A stretch of 64,000 nt of DNA. Source: a bacterium (GTDB taxonomy: Bacteria > 4484-113 > JAFGCY01). The notes beneath the pieces were generated by a model that worked only from the letters and a program-made list of their open reading frames with translations, was not told where the DNA came from and searched no databases. The translations under genes were made by a program, and so were the position numbers. The stretch spans positions 87,038 through 151,037 of the forward strand of contig JAFGCY010000096.1 in NCBI GenBank assembly GCA_016932385.1. Reading direction: 5' to 3'. This document shows, in pieces, positions 53,223 through 62,263 of the stretch. Every line of letters begins with the position of its first letter. Positions within the stretch are counted from its first letter, which is position 1.

Positions 53223-53900
53223 TCAGATCCGCGGCAGGCGTTCGGGGACGCCCTCTTCGTTCTCGCCGATCGTGTAGTTGGCCAGGTCGACCGCGCTGCC
53301 CAGGCCCTTGACCGCGACCTCCGCCGCCGTGGCCGGGCGATAATCGGTGATCGTGATCTCCGCCTCGACCTCACCCTTGTTGAAGCGCACGTAACTCGGC
53401 GCGTTGGTGTCCTTGGCGGTATGCCATTCCAGCTTGAACCCGTCGGCGTGGCTGGCTTCGTGCACGTATTGCGCGTCCGCGGACTTCACGTCGAACTTCC
53501 AGGACTTGCCGTTGATCGCGGGCAGGTCGACGTTTTCCCCCAGCAGGGCGCGGCGGATGCCGGCAAAGCCGTTGTAGGTGTCGAAGCTCGACAGCTTGAC
53601 CCGCTCGCCGTTCAACGTATCCGTATATAGCAGCAGCAGCTCGTCGGCCGCGAAGTCGATGAGCAGGATTACGTCCTCGCCGGTCAGCACATCAGCCGCC
53701 CGGACTTCCAGGCGCTCGGTCTCGCGGTCGGCGCAGGCGACGCCGGAGGTATCGAACGTGATCTCCTCGTCGTTCATCGCAGCGGTCAGGACCGCATCGA
53801 AATCGGCCAGTACGAACCGCGCGTCGTCCGCCGCGGCGCTGCCCGTCAATGCCGCGCAGCCCAGGATAACCGCCAGCATGCTCAACTGCATAATTCTCAT
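53223..53900 (-). CDS. Secreted protein of unknown function
   Basis: A 225-residue exported protein. The signal peptide ends near Gly-Ser-Ala-Ala-Ala (about residue 24). The mature part is acidic, rich in short strands (EDVILLIDFAADELLLLYTD; VEAEITITDYRPATAAEVAVKGLG) and has two or more Trp/Tyr turns, with a single Cys. No family is recognised. The ATG has AAGGA about 12 bases upstream. It follows, on the same strand, the single-helix NPCBM-like protein by 43 bp, and both may act in the envelope. Confidence 0.65.
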   Translation of the reverse strand: MRIMQLSMLAVILGCAALTGSAAADDARFVLADFDAVLTAAMNDEEITFDTSGVACADRETERLEVRAADVLTGEDVILLIDFAADELLLLYTDTLNGERVKLSSFDTYNGFAGIRRALLGENVDLPAINGKSWKFDVKSADAQYVHEASHADGFKLEWHTAKDTNAPSYVRFNKGEVEAEITITDYRPATAAEVAVKGLGSAVDLANYTIGENEEGVPERLPRI

Positions 53901-53943
53901 GGCAATCTGACTTCCTTCGCTTGTTGGCTGTTCAGTTTGAATG

Positions 53944-54618
53944 CTACTCCGCCCCCGTCGGCGGAGCCTCGCGGCGCAGGAACGGATCCAGGATCAGGGG
54001 CGTGAACGGATTGACGCGCCCGAGCCGCCGGCTGACAAAGACGATACGGCCCACGTCGGTCACGTCGACCTGGGTGAAGTACGGCGGTTCGGTCGGCTTG
54101 ATCGTATACGGCCCGAACAGCAGCTTGCCGTCGCCCTTGACTTCGATCTCGATCGCCCACTTGTCCTCCGGGTCGGAGGCGTGCGCGTCGTCGAACCCGA
54201 TGCCGAAGTGCAGCAGGTCCCAGTCGCCGCCGATGTTGAACTCCAGGTACTGCTCCTCCGGCGGGTCCGTCAGGCACTGGTAGCCCAGGTCGTAGTGCTT
54301 GCCGCGCACCACGCGGCCCTCGACGGCCTCCACGCCGTCGCTGATCTGGAGCGGCTCGAAGCTGCGCAGGTAGGCGTAGTCGGCGCCGCGCAAGCCCGCC
54401 CGTTCCGCTTCGGCCAGCGGGATCCCGCCGACGGCCTCCAGCTGGTGGTAATCCAGCGGCGTTTGCAGCGGCGGCTCCGGTGGTTCGGTCTGCAAGGCCT
54501 GGCCGGCCTTTTGCAGCACGGTACCATCCGGCAGGCGGTCGGCGTTGCTCCACAGCCAGTACGCGATCGCACCGGCCACGATGATAACGATCAAAAACGT
54601 AATCAGGAATCCGCGCAT
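53944..54618 (-). CDS. Single-helix anchored protein with NPCBM-like domain
   Basis: A 224-residue protein anchored by one N-terminal helix (residues 3-24, FLITFLIVIIVAGAIAYWLW) with the bulk outside the cytoplasm. A Pro-rich linker (residues 44-58) leads to a beta-sandwich (about 90-215) whose pattern DLLHFGIGFDDAHASDPEDK, then WAIEIEVKGDGKLLFGPY and VDVTDVGRIVFVSRR, is like that of NPCBM/NEW2 carbohydrate-binding modules. That likeness is by eye and needs a profile search. It precedes the secreted protein and follows ssb by 28 bp on the same strand. Confidence 0.65.
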   Translation of the reverse strand: MRGFLITFLIVIIVAGAIAYWLWSNADRLPDGTVLQKAGQALQTEPPEPPLQTPLDYHQLEAVGGIPLAEAERAGLRGADYAYLRSFEPLQISDGVEAVEGRVVRGKHYDLGYQCLTDPPEEQYLEFNIGGDWDLLHFGIGFDDAHASDPEDKWAIEIEVKGDGKLLFGPYTIKPTEPPYFTQVDVTDVGRIVFVSRRLGRVNPFTPLILDPFLRREAPPTGAE

Positions 54619-54646
54619 AGTTGAGTCCCTGGGCCACTAACCGGGA

Positions 54647-55111
54647 TTAATCACCCGGTGACAGCGGCGAGTTATCCATGTCGAGCGGCGGTCCCAGATC
54701 GCCGATATCGTACTCGTCCTGCGGCGGCCCGCCCAGCGGATCCGGCGCGCCATAGCCCGTCGAAGCGTCACTCTCATCGCGCCGCCCGAGCAGCAGGAAC
54801 CGCTGGCAGACGATCTCTGTTTTAAAATGCTTCACCCCTTGGGGATCGACCCAGTCCCGGGTCTGCAGGCGTCCTTCCACGAATAACTGGCGCCCTTTGC
54901 GAACGTATTGGCCGGCGATCTCGGCCTGCTTGGCCCAGACCACGATGTTGTGCCACTCGGTGCGCTCCTGCCGGTCCCCGCCTTCGCGGCCGCCCCAGCT
55001 TTCACTAGTGGCCAGCGAGAAATTGGCGACGGCGGTTCCACCCTGTGTATAACGGACTTCGGGATCGCGGCCGACGTGGCCGATCAACATAACTCGGTTC
55101 AAACTTGCCAT
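54647..55111 (-). CDS. ssb: Single-stranded DNA-binding protein
   Basis: A 154-residue SSB. The OB fold is standard: LNRVMLIGHVGRDPEVRYTQGGTAVANFSLAT, EWHNIVVWAKQAEIAGQYVRKGRQLFVEGRL and DWVDPQGVKHFKTEIVCQRFLLL. The C-terminal part is a Gly/Pro-rich linker, acidic, and ends in DMDNSPLSPGD rather than the Asp-Asp-Asp-(I/L)-Pro-Phe tip by which SSB recruits partner proteins. AGGAGAGG stands close to the ATG and a TATACT box 18 bases before it. It heads a minus-strand cluster with two envelope genes; the link is probably positional. Confidence 0.93.
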   Translation of the reverse strand: MASLNRVMLIGHVGRDPEVRYTQGGTAVANFSLATSESWGGREGGDRQERTEWHNIVVWAKQAEIAGQYVRKGRQLFVEGRLQTRDWVDPQGVKHFKTEIVCQRFLLLGRRDESDASTGYGAPDPLGGPPQDEYDIGDLGPPLDMDNSPLSPGD

Positions 55112-55201
55112 ATTCCTCTCCTGAACATCAGTATAGCATGCTGAATTTCACGACTTCCAGTTAAATCCACGGTAACTTATGCTTCCCAGCGGCGAAAACG
55201 G

Positions 55202-55229
55202 TTGACGATTCTATCAATCGCGGTAAACT
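55202..55229 (+). promoter_or_regulatory. Sigma-70-type promoter TTGACG-N16-TAAACT
   Basis: The best full promoter in the window: -35 TTGACG (55202-55207), 16-bp spacer, -10 TAAACT (55224-55229). Six further bases give the ATG of a ten-codon ORF at 55236. Confidence 0.75.
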
Positions 55230-55235
55230 AGACGC

Positions 55236-55268
55236 ATGGCACGCGCCTGGGTTAGCGGTAACACCTAG
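55236..55268 (+). CDS. Ten-codon leaderless ORF, in frame with the hybrid kinase
   Basis: ATG 55236 falls on the predicted +1. The frame reads Met-Ala-Arg-Ala-Trp-Val-Ser-Gly-Asn-Thr and ends at an amber TAG (55266-55268). It is in the same frame as the kinase start at 55287, 17 codons on. It could be a leader peptide, or an old start cut by a stop mutation. Confidence 0.45.
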   Translation: MARAWVSGNT

Positions 55269-55286
55269 CGGTGGGGCGTAAGCAGG

Positions 55287-58085
55287 ATGCCACCTGGAGC
55301 TACTGTGCCTCAAGGGAAGATACCCGACAATATTTTCAATTTAATTACCGGCCGCATTCCGGTACCCATATACATATTCAACTCCGAGTTCGAAGTCGTC
55401 TACTGCAACGATGAGACCAGCCGCTTCGGCACCAGCGGCGACCTGGGGCGCAATCTGAAGGACTTCTCGCTGGAGGTGCAGGAGGTCTGGGAGCCGCTCC
55501 TGCGCAAATGCCTGGATACCAAGGTGGAACAATTGAGGGAGGGCTGGATCACTTCGCGGTTGCGCGGCCGCTGCTTCTGGAGCATCGCCTGCGTGCCGCT
55601 GGAAGACAACCTGGTGGTTCTGACCGTCATCGACCGTACGGCCGGCGAGCGCACCCAGGAAGCGCTGGCCGAGGCGCAACACCAGCTCTCCGAAAACGAG
55701 TGGCGCTTCCACACGATGATCGAGGAGATGAGTGAATGCGTCATCCTGACCAACGCCCAGAGCGAAATTATCTTTGCCAACCAGGCTACGGAACGCCTGG
55801 CCGGCTGCCCGCGCGGCGAATTGCTCGGTCGGCAGATCTACGAGTTGATCCCGGAAGACAAGCACGGTGAACTGCAGCGCCATCGCGAATCCCTGCTGAC
55901 CGGCCAGAATACGGTACACGACATGGAGATCCGGACGCTGTCCGGCGAGAAACGGCGGCTGCATGTCTGGACCAGCCCGCGCTTCGATTCCCAGGGCGAG
56001 TGGATCGGGTCGTTCACCCTCGCCCAGGATACGACGGAGGAACACCGCGCGCTGGAAATCCAGGCGATGCTGCTGAGTATCTCCGAGGCGACCAGCCTCA
56101 GCGACAGCCTGGAGGAATTGATCCAGATCATCCACCATTCCCTGGGCAGCCTGATCGACGCAACGAACTTTTTCGTGGCGCTGTACGATCCGGAAAGCGA
56201 GATCTACACGTTCCCGTACTACATCGACGAGCGGGACCAGGAATTCGAGCCGCAGCGCATGCCGCGCAGCCTGACCGAGTACGTGCGTAAGACCGGCCAG
56301 GCCGTGCTGGCCGACGAGGCCAAGCAGGCGGAGATGTACGAAGAGGGGTTGATCGATTTCTACGGCCCGACCTCGCCGGTCTGGCTGGGCGTGCCGCTCC
56401 GGACCGCGCGCGGGATCCTCGGCGTGGTCGCCGTGCAGGACTATTACAAAGAATACGCCTATACCGAGGCCGACCTGCGCCTGCTGAGTTTTGTTTCCGG
56501 CTATATCGCGCTGGCGATCGAGCGCAAACGGGCCGAGGAGATCCTGCGCGAAAGCGAGGAGAAATACCGCAAGCTCGTCAACGAAATGGCGGAGGGCATG
56601 AGCATCGCCAACGCCCAGGGCGTCTTCGAGTACGTCAATCCGGCCTTGGAGGAAATCTTCGGCGTCGAACCCGGCGGCCTGTACGGGCGGCGGATCCTGG
56701 ACTTCGTGACGCCCGACCAGTACAGCATCTATGAAACCCAGATCTCGATGCGCCGCCAGCGGATGTCCTCGGCGTACGAAATGCAGATCACGCGTCCCGA
56801 CGGAAACAAGCGCGACATCCTGGTTTCGGCGACGCCCCGCCTGTCCGCGAACGGGCGCTATATCGGCACGGCGTCGCTGGTGCAGAACATCACGGAACGC
56901 AAGGCCGCCGAGCGCGAGCAGGAGCGCCTGCGGATGCAGATGCTCCAGGCGCAGAAAATGGAAAGCCTGGGCCGGCTGGCCGGCGGTATCGCCCACGATT
57001 TCAACAACATCCTGCTGGCCGTACTAGGTAACATCGAGCTGTCCCGCGTGGAACTGCCCAAGGACAGCCCGATCCAGCGCAACCTGGACGAGGTCGTGAT
57101 GGCGGTGGGCCGCGCCAAGGAGCTGGTGCAGCAGGTCCTGACCCTGAGCCGCCAGCGGGAGCCGCGCCGCCAGCCTGTGGAACTCCATAAAGTGATCAAC
57201 GAGGTCCTGCGCCTGATCCGCGCCGGCATGCCCTCGACGGTCGAGATCCGCCATATCAACCTGACCAGTTCCGACGTGGTGATGGCCGATCCCGCTCAGC
57301 TCCACCAGGTGCTGATGAACCTGTGCACCAACGCCAACCAGGCAATGGAGGACCGCGGCGGCCTGCTCGAGGTCGTGCTCAGCGAAACCGAGCTGCGGCG
57401 CGGCCAGCTGCTGGAATACCCGAACCAGAAACCCGGCCCCTACCTGGTGATGAGCGTCAGCGACACCGGCTGCGGCATCCCCGCCGAAATCGTCAGCAAG
57501 ATCTTCGAACCGTTCTTCACGACCAAGAAGATCGGCATCGGCACGGGCCTGGGATTGGCGGTCGTCCAGGGCATCATTACCAACCACGCCGGAGCGATCG
57601 TGGTGGAAAGCGAGGTGGGCCAGGGTACGACCTTCCGCCTGTTCCTGCCCAAGGCCGACCAGCAAATCATCGCCGAGACCAAGCAGAACGACGACGTCGT
57701 CACCGGCAGCGGCAAGGTGTTGTTCGTCGATGACGACGACGCACCGCTGCGGGTCGGCCAGCGGATGCTGCGCCACATGGGCTTCGAGACGGTCGCCACC
57801 GGCAGCAGTGAGGAGGCGCTGCGGATCTTCACTGACTCGCCCTACGACTTCAGCGCGATCATCACCGACCTGACCATGCCCGGCATCACCGGCCTGGAGT
57901 TGATCGAGGCGGCCCGGGCGATCCGCCCGGAGATTCCCTGCGTGCTTTGCACCGGCTTCGACCCGCATGTCGACGTCGATCGCGCCAACAACCTGCATAT
58001 CAGCGAGCTGATCGCCAAACCCTACGGCATGAGCGAGCTTGGTTCCGCCCTGCGGCGCGCGCTGGCCGGCAAGAAAAGCTCCTAA
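55287..58085 (+). CDS. Hybrid histidine kinase with PAS, GAF and receiver domains
   Basis: A 932-residue soluble kinase. Order: PAS (about 15-120), PAS (about 135-255), GAF (about 265-410), PAS (about 425-545), HisKA with the acceptor His in GGIAHDFNNILLAVLGNIELS (about 565-585), HATPase_c with VLMNLCTNANQAMED, SDTGCGIP and GTGLGLAVVQG, and a C-terminal receiver (about 810-930) with VLFVDDDDAP, phospho-Asp in IITDLTMPGITG and Lys in IAKPYG. The HDFNN type is common in multi-PAS kinases. Ligand unknown. The ribosome site before ATG 55287 is weak. It may depend on the ten-codon ORF upstream. The single-domain receiver at 12.3 kb is one possible partner. Confidence 0.92.
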   Translation: MPPGATVPQGKIPDNIFNLITGRIPVPIYIFNSEFEVVYCNDETSRFGTSGDLGRNLKDFSLEVQEVWEPLLRKCLDTKVEQLREGWITSRLRGRCFWSIACVPLEDNLVVLTVIDRTAGERTQEALAEAQHQLSENEWRFHTMIEEMSECVILTNAQSEIIFANQATERLAGCPRGELLGRQIYELIPEDKHGELQRHRESLLTGQNTVHDMEIRTLSGEKRRLHVWTSPRFDSQGEWIGSFTLAQDTTEEHRALEIQAMLLSISEATSLSDSLEELIQIIHHSLGSLIDATNFFVALYDPESEIYTFPYYIDERDQEFEPQRMPRSLTEYVRKTGQAVLADEAKQAEMYEEGLIDFYGPTSPVWLGVPLRTARGILGVVAVQDYYKEYAYTEADLRLLSFVSGYIALAIERKRAEEILRESEEKYRKLVNEMAEGMSIANAQGVFEYVNPALEEIFGVEPGGLYGRRILDFVTPDQYSIYETQISMRRQRMSSAYEMQITRPDGNKRDILVSATPRLSANGRYIGTASLVQNITERKAAEREQERLRMQMLQAQKMESLGRLAGGIAHDFNNILLAVLGNIELSRVELPKDSPIQRNLDEVVMAVGRAKELVQQVLTLSRQREPRRQPVELHKVINEVLRLIRAGMPSTVEIRHINLTSSDVVMADPAQLHQVLMNLCTNANQAMEDRGGLLEVVLSETELRRGQLLEYPNQKPGPYLVMSVSDTGCGIPAEIVSKIFEPFFTTKKIGIGTGLGLAVVQGIITNHAGAIVVESEVGQGTTFRLFLPKADQQIIAETKQNDDVVTGSGKVLFVDDDDAPLRVGQRMLRHMGFETVATGSSEEALRIFTDSPYDFSAIITDLTMPGITGLELIEAARAIRPEIPCVLCTGFDPHVDVDRANNLHISELIAKPYGMSELGSALRRALAGKKSS

Positions 58086-58099
58086 GCACACCGTCCAGG

Positions 58100-58152
58100 T
58101 TGTGCCTGCGACCGTGTCGCGATACTATATATAGGGCCGCAAAGAGCGGCCC
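58100..58152 (+). promoter_or_regulatory. Promoter and 5'-terminal hairpin of the subtilase gene
   Basis: TTGTGC (58100-58105), a 17-bp spacer and TACTAT (58123-58128) predict a start at about 58135. A perfect hairpin, arms GGGCCGC and GCGGCCC with loop AAAGA, occupies 58134-58152, so the mRNA would begin with a stem-loop. It has no T-run and is not a terminator. Confidence 0.6.
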
Positions 58153-58180
58153 GACAATATCCAGACCAAGAGCAAGGCAC

Positions 58181-61100
58181 ATGCATATCAATTCGCGGAC
58201 CGGGCTGCTGATCACCGCCATGCTGGCGGCTCTCGCCATGGCGGGCTGCGGAGGCGGATCCGCCCCGGTCAACGGCGACCTCGTCACGGGCGGCCAACCG
58301 GCACTCGAGGCGAATGAGCAGGCAGCCGTGCCCGGCACGCCCACGTTGGTGGCGGGCGGGCGGCGGCTGCCGGTCGCGGACGCCGACCAGCCCCTGCCGC
58401 ACGCGACGGCCCAGGCCGGTATCGATTTCGCCGCCGACCGCTTCGTCGTGATCTTCGAAAACCAGCCCGCCGCCGCGGCCCTCGCGCCGTATCTGGGCCA
58501 GTCCGCCGGCGCCAGCGCCGATGCGCTCCTGGCCACAGACAACGTGCCGCTGGTCCAGCACCAGTACTTCCGCAAGGTCAGCGCCAACCTGGCTGCCAAG
58601 TACGGCCTGGCGCTGGTCTCCCGCGTGTTCTACCGGGACATCAACTTCGCGGTCTACCAGCTGCCCGTGGTGGAGGATGTCGCCGATCTGGACGCCGCCA
58701 TGCTGGCAGTGCTCAACGACAATCCCGGCCTCGTGCGCGAGGTTTGTTACGATTTCTACGTTTCGATCTCAGCCACTCCGGCGCCGCCGGAACTGGTCGA
58801 CCGGCTGTTCACCGACCGGCCGGCGGGCTTTTTCGGCGGGACGGCTCCCGCGCCGGCCCGTGGAGCCAGCACCGCCCCCAGCTACGACAACCCCGACCCC
58901 TATTACCAGAACAAGCCCGGCTATTACGACAGCGGCGACGCCGACTACGGCCGCGGCAGCTGGGGGCTGTGGCGGATGGGCGCCACGCTCGACGAGGCCT
59001 GGTCGTACACCACCGGCAGCAGCGCTGTGATGGTCGCCGTCGTCGACACCGGCGTGCGCTACACGCACGAGGACCTGGCCAACTGCATCAACCCGACGAC
59101 CGACCCGCCCTACAACGGCGAGGGCATCCTGCTCGACGTGATCAACAAGGACAACGAGCCGCTGGACGGCCACGGCCACGGCACCTTCTGCGCCAGCGAG
59201 ATCGGCGCGACCGCCAACAACGCCAAGGGCCTGGCCGGCGTCTGCTGGAACGTGACGATCCTGCCGGTCAAGGTGCTCAGTGACAGCGGCTACGGCTCGG
59301 ACAGCCAGGTCGCCGAGGGCATGCTGCTGGCGGACTATCTGGGCGCCAACATCCTCAGCATGTCGCTGGGCGGGCCGTTCCCCGACCGCACGACGCAACT
59401 GGCCGCCCAGCAATGCGACGCCGACGGCATGCTGGTGGTGGTCGCCGCCGGCAACGACAACACGGGCGCGCCGCATTATCCCGGCTACTACCCGTACTGC
59501 CTCTGCGTCGGCGCCACGACGCTGGTCAACGACGACAACGACGAGGACTTCTCCGTCACCGGCGGCGCGATCCCGATCAGTACCCGCTACGACGCACGCG
59601 CGACCTTCTCCAACTACGGCGACTGGGTCGACATCGCCGCCCCGGGCCGCGCGATCTGCGGCGCGTATAAAAACAGCAATACGTCCTACATCTTCGGCTG
59701 GCAGGGCACGAGCATGGCCACGCCCTATGTCGCCGGTTGCGCCGCGCTGCTCTGGGGCTATATCGCCGATCCGGATAAAACCGAAGTCCGCGCCCTGCTG
59801 CAGGCCTCGGCCACCGAGATGACGCACCACAACGACGCCGCCAACCCGACCGGCTTCGTCGGCACGGACGACAACGGCACAGTGCGTTTCTGCAACGTGC
59901 TCGAAGCGATCGAGCTCTACAACGACGGCGACTATCCGTTCAGCGCGCCGACGATCAGCTGGAACAACCCCGAGGACGAGGACACCGTCGGCGGCGACGT
60001 GGAAATCCGTATCGGCGTGTCCGGCGGCAGCGGCACCGTACGCAAGGTGGAGGTCGAGACCTACGCGCGCCAGATCGGCGTCTCCACCGCGCTGGACAAC
60101 GGCTATTACCGCATCGACTGGGACACCACCTTCGAGTTCAACGGCGAGCTGGAGCTGATCGCCCATGTCTACGACGACAAGGCCAACATCACCACCTCGT
60201 CGATTACGGTCACCACGAACAACACGCGGACCGAGCCGCCCTGGAGCGAGGAGTTCACCGGCCTGGCCGATAACGCGATCCCCACGGACTGGTTCGAGTT
60301 CGACGGCAACTGGGGCACGACCAACACGTCCTGGGGCGCGGATGCTTCGCAGTATCCGTCCGGCTCCAGCGCGCCCGCGATGCACACCAGCGGTTCGACG
60401 GCGAACTACGCCTCTTACAGCAACGACTGGCTGTATGCGCCGATCATCGACCTGGCGGACTACGCCGAACCGTCACTCACGTTCCAGCGCCGCTACCAGC
60501 GCAACACCAGCGACTATCTCTACTTCCTGGTCACCGCCGACGACCGCACCTACGGCTACCTGGAGTTCATCGACGGCACCGGCCTGCACGACTGGGACGA
60601 GGTCGAATACGACCTCTCCGCCTACGCCGGCCAGGAGATCCGCCTGATGTGGGTGCTGCAGGCCAACGGCAGTTCCAACACCGTCGGGATGTGGATCGAC
60701 GACGTCGAGATCGCCGGCGCCACCGGCGCCCCGCCGACGATCGCAATCACCTTGCCGTCCAACGGCGCTACCGCCTCCGGGCTGGTGCAGGTGAACATCA
60801 CCGCCAGTACCGACACCACCACGGTCAAGGTCAACGCCTATCCGCCCCAGCTGGGCCCGATCACCTACGGCGGCCTGAGCTGGACGGACAACGGCGACGG
60901 CACCAAGTCCACCTCGCTGTACTGGGACAGCCGGCGCACCTACAACGGCGGCGCGCTGCTGGAAGTCCTGGTCTTCGACGACGAGGGCTTCATGGCCACC
61001 GACGCCGTCTCGCTCGCCGTCAGCAACAGCACGCAGGACCCGACCTGGCACGAGGGCTTCGAGACCATCACCACGCTGGGCGGTACTTCCGGCTCCAGCT

Positions 61101-61846
61101 TCGACGGCGAATGGTATCTCTGGAGCTGGGGCTCCGGCATGTGGCGCATTGCCAGCGACGACTATCACACCGGCAGTAAGTGTGCCAAGATGGGACCGGC
61201 CGATACCGGCAACTACGGCGATTACGAGTTCGACCAAATGTACGGCCCGATCCACGATCTCTCCGGCGCGGCGCATCCGTACCTGCGCCTCTGGCATAAG
61301 ATCAGCACGGGTGGCGACACCGACGACTACGGCAAGATCCTGTTGGTGCGCTACGACGGCCTAGACGACATCGAGACGCCGCTGGGCGAGTTCCGCACGG
61401 ACACCTCCGGCGGCTGGCAGCGCCTGCTCTATGACCTGAGCGGCTTCAAGGACGATCCGCTGCGCTTCAATTTCCTGTTCATCAGCGACGCGGGTACGGC
61501 GGGCACGGGTTGGTTCATCGACGACTACGAGATCATCGACGCCGACCCGGCGATCACGAGCATCAGCAACAACGCGCGCGGCCAGGCCGGCGACACGCGC
61601 ACGATCACGGGCGTCAACTTCGCCAACATCCAGGACACCAGCACCGTCAGCTTCGCCAAGGACGGCGGCGGGCGCACCGAGGTGGTAACCTACAACTCCT
61701 GGTCGGATACGGCGATTGAAGTGGTGCTGCCCAGCGATGTCGCCAGCGGCAATGTGATCGTAACCGTGCTGGGCGAGGAGTCCGACGGGGAGTATTTCGC
61801 CGTGGTCCTCGATCCGCCGGTGATCGACAACCTCGGCCAGCTGTAA
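58181..61846 (+). CDS. Subtilisin-like (S8) lipoprotein protease with C-terminal adhesion-type domains
   Basis: A 1221-residue lipoprotein. The lipobox LAMAGC puts the lipidated Cys at 23. Residues 75-190 form a propeptide-like I9 region (FVVIFENQPAA, HQYFRKVSANLAAKYGL). The S8 domain carries the triad Asp289 (VVDTGV), His333 (HGHGTFCA) and Ser511 (GTSMATP). After it come an Ig-like part (about 590-680), two jelly-roll or MAM-like domains (about 690-850 and 950-1120, with FxxNWGTTNTSWG and GMWRIASDDYHTGSKCAKMGP), and an IPT/TIG-like domain at the end (ITSISNNARGQAGDTRTITG). AAGG stands 7 bases before the ATG. Likely anchored at the outer surface. The leader carries a 5'-terminal hairpin. Confidence 0.92.
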   Translation: MHINSRTGLLITAMLAALAMAGCGGGSAPVNGDLVTGGQPALEANEQAAVPGTPTLVAGGRRLPVADADQPLPHATAQAGIDFAADRFVVIFENQPAAAALAPYLGQSAGASADALLATDNVPLVQHQYFRKVSANLAAKYGLALVSRVFYRDINFAVYQLPVVEDVADLDAAMLAVLNDNPGLVREVCYDFYVSISATPAPPELVDRLFTDRPAGFFGGTAPAPARGASTAPSYDNPDPYYQNKPGYYDSGDADYGRGSWGLWRMGATLDEAWSYTTGSSAVMVAVVDTGVRYTHEDLANCINPTTDPPYNGEGILLDVINKDNEPLDGHGHGTFCASEIGATANNAKGLAGVCWNVTILPVKVLSDSGYGSDSQVAEGMLLADYLGANILSMSLGGPFPDRTTQLAAQQCDADGMLVVVAAGNDNTGAPHYPGYYPYCLCVGATTLVNDDNDEDFSVTGGAIPISTRYDARATFSNYGDWVDIAAPGRAICGAYKNSNTSYIFGWQGTSMATPYVAGCAALLWGYIADPDKTEVRALLQASATEMTHHNDAANPTGFVGTDDNGTVRFCNVLEAIELYNDGDYPFSAPTISWNNPEDEDTVGGDVEIRIGVSGGSGTVRKVEVETYARQIGVSTALDNGYYRIDWDTTFEFNGELELIAHVYDDKANITTSSITVTTNNTRTEPPWSEEFTGLADNAIPTDWFEFDGNWGTTNTSWGADASQYPSGSSAPAMHTSGSTANYASYSNDWLYAPIIDLADYAEPSLTFQRRYQRNTSDYLYFLVTADDRTYGYLEFIDGTGLHDWDEVEYDLSAYAGQEIRLMWVLQANGSSNTVGMWIDDVEIAGATGAPPTIAITLPSNGATASGLVQVNITASTDTTTVKVNAYPPQLGPITYGGLSWTDNGDGTKSTSLYWDSRRTYNGGALLEVLVFDDEGFMATDAVSLAVSNSTQDPTWHEGFETITTLGGTSGSSFDGEWYLWSWGSGMWRIASDDYHTGSKCAKMGPADTGNYGDYEFDQMYGPIHDLSGAAHPYLRLWHKISTGGDTDDYGKILLVRYDGLDDIETPLGEFRTDTSGGWQRLLYDLSGFKDDPLRFNFLFISDAGTAGTGWFIDDYEIIDADPAITSISNNARGQAGDTRTITGVNFANIQDTSTVSFAKDGGGRTEVVTYNSWSDTAIEVVLPSDVASGNVIVTVLGEESDGEYFAVVLDPPVIDNLGQL

Positions 61847-61849
61847 AGT

Positions 61850-62263
61850 TTAACCGTCCAGCAACTCGACCGTGCCGGCGTCGGCATCGACACTCAGCTT
61901 GGCTCCCGTGGCCAGTCCCTCGGGCAGGCCGCCCTCCGGCTCGCAGACGAACGGCACCTTGGCCAGGATCGCGCCTTCGGCCAGGTTGTAATCCGCCGGC
62001 TTGACCGTGAACAACGCCGCCGGCGCCAGCCCGCGCTTGGCCAGCGTCAGCAGCACGACGCAGCCGCCGCTGGAGCCCTTGGTCTCGGTATAGACCAGCA
62101 CCTTGCCCGCGATGCTCAGCCCGCGGTTGGGATTGGTCCGGGCGCAGATCACGCCGGTGTCCAGGTCCACGTCGCCCAGGAAGCTGAAGCTGCCGGGGCA
62201 GACCACCGCCTCGGCCTCCGCCGCGCCGCGCACCACCTTGCGCACCTTGATCACCTGTCCCAT
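61850..62263 (-). CDS. Aconitase X swivel-domain (small) subunit
   Basis: A 137-residue DUF126-type subunit, the swivelling domain of aconitase X. It opens with VIKVRKVVRGAAEAEAVV and has FLGDVDLDTGVI and the conserved active-site Ser loop ETKGSSGGCVVLL. In archaea the two-subunit enzyme is phosphomevalonate dehydratase; bacterial kin act on cis-3-hydroxy-L-proline. No mevalonate or proline catabolic gene lies in view, so the substrate is open. The ATG overlaps the stop of the large-subunit gene (TAATG). Its stop is 3 bp from the stop of the converging subtilase gene. Confidence 0.92.
   Translation of the reverse strand: MGQVIKVRKVVRGAAEAEAVVCPGSFSFLGDVDLDTGVICARTNPNRGLSIAGKVLVYTETKGSSGGCVVLLTLAKRGLAPAALFTVKPADYNLAEGAILAKVPFVCEPEGGLPEGLATGAKLSVDADAGTVELLDG

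Noticed and set aside
55266..55268. Amber codon before the kinase taken as a sign of stop-codon recoding
   Set aside because: TAG ends many ordinary genes in the window (for example the partial first gene, pit and ahcY), so it is a normal stop here.
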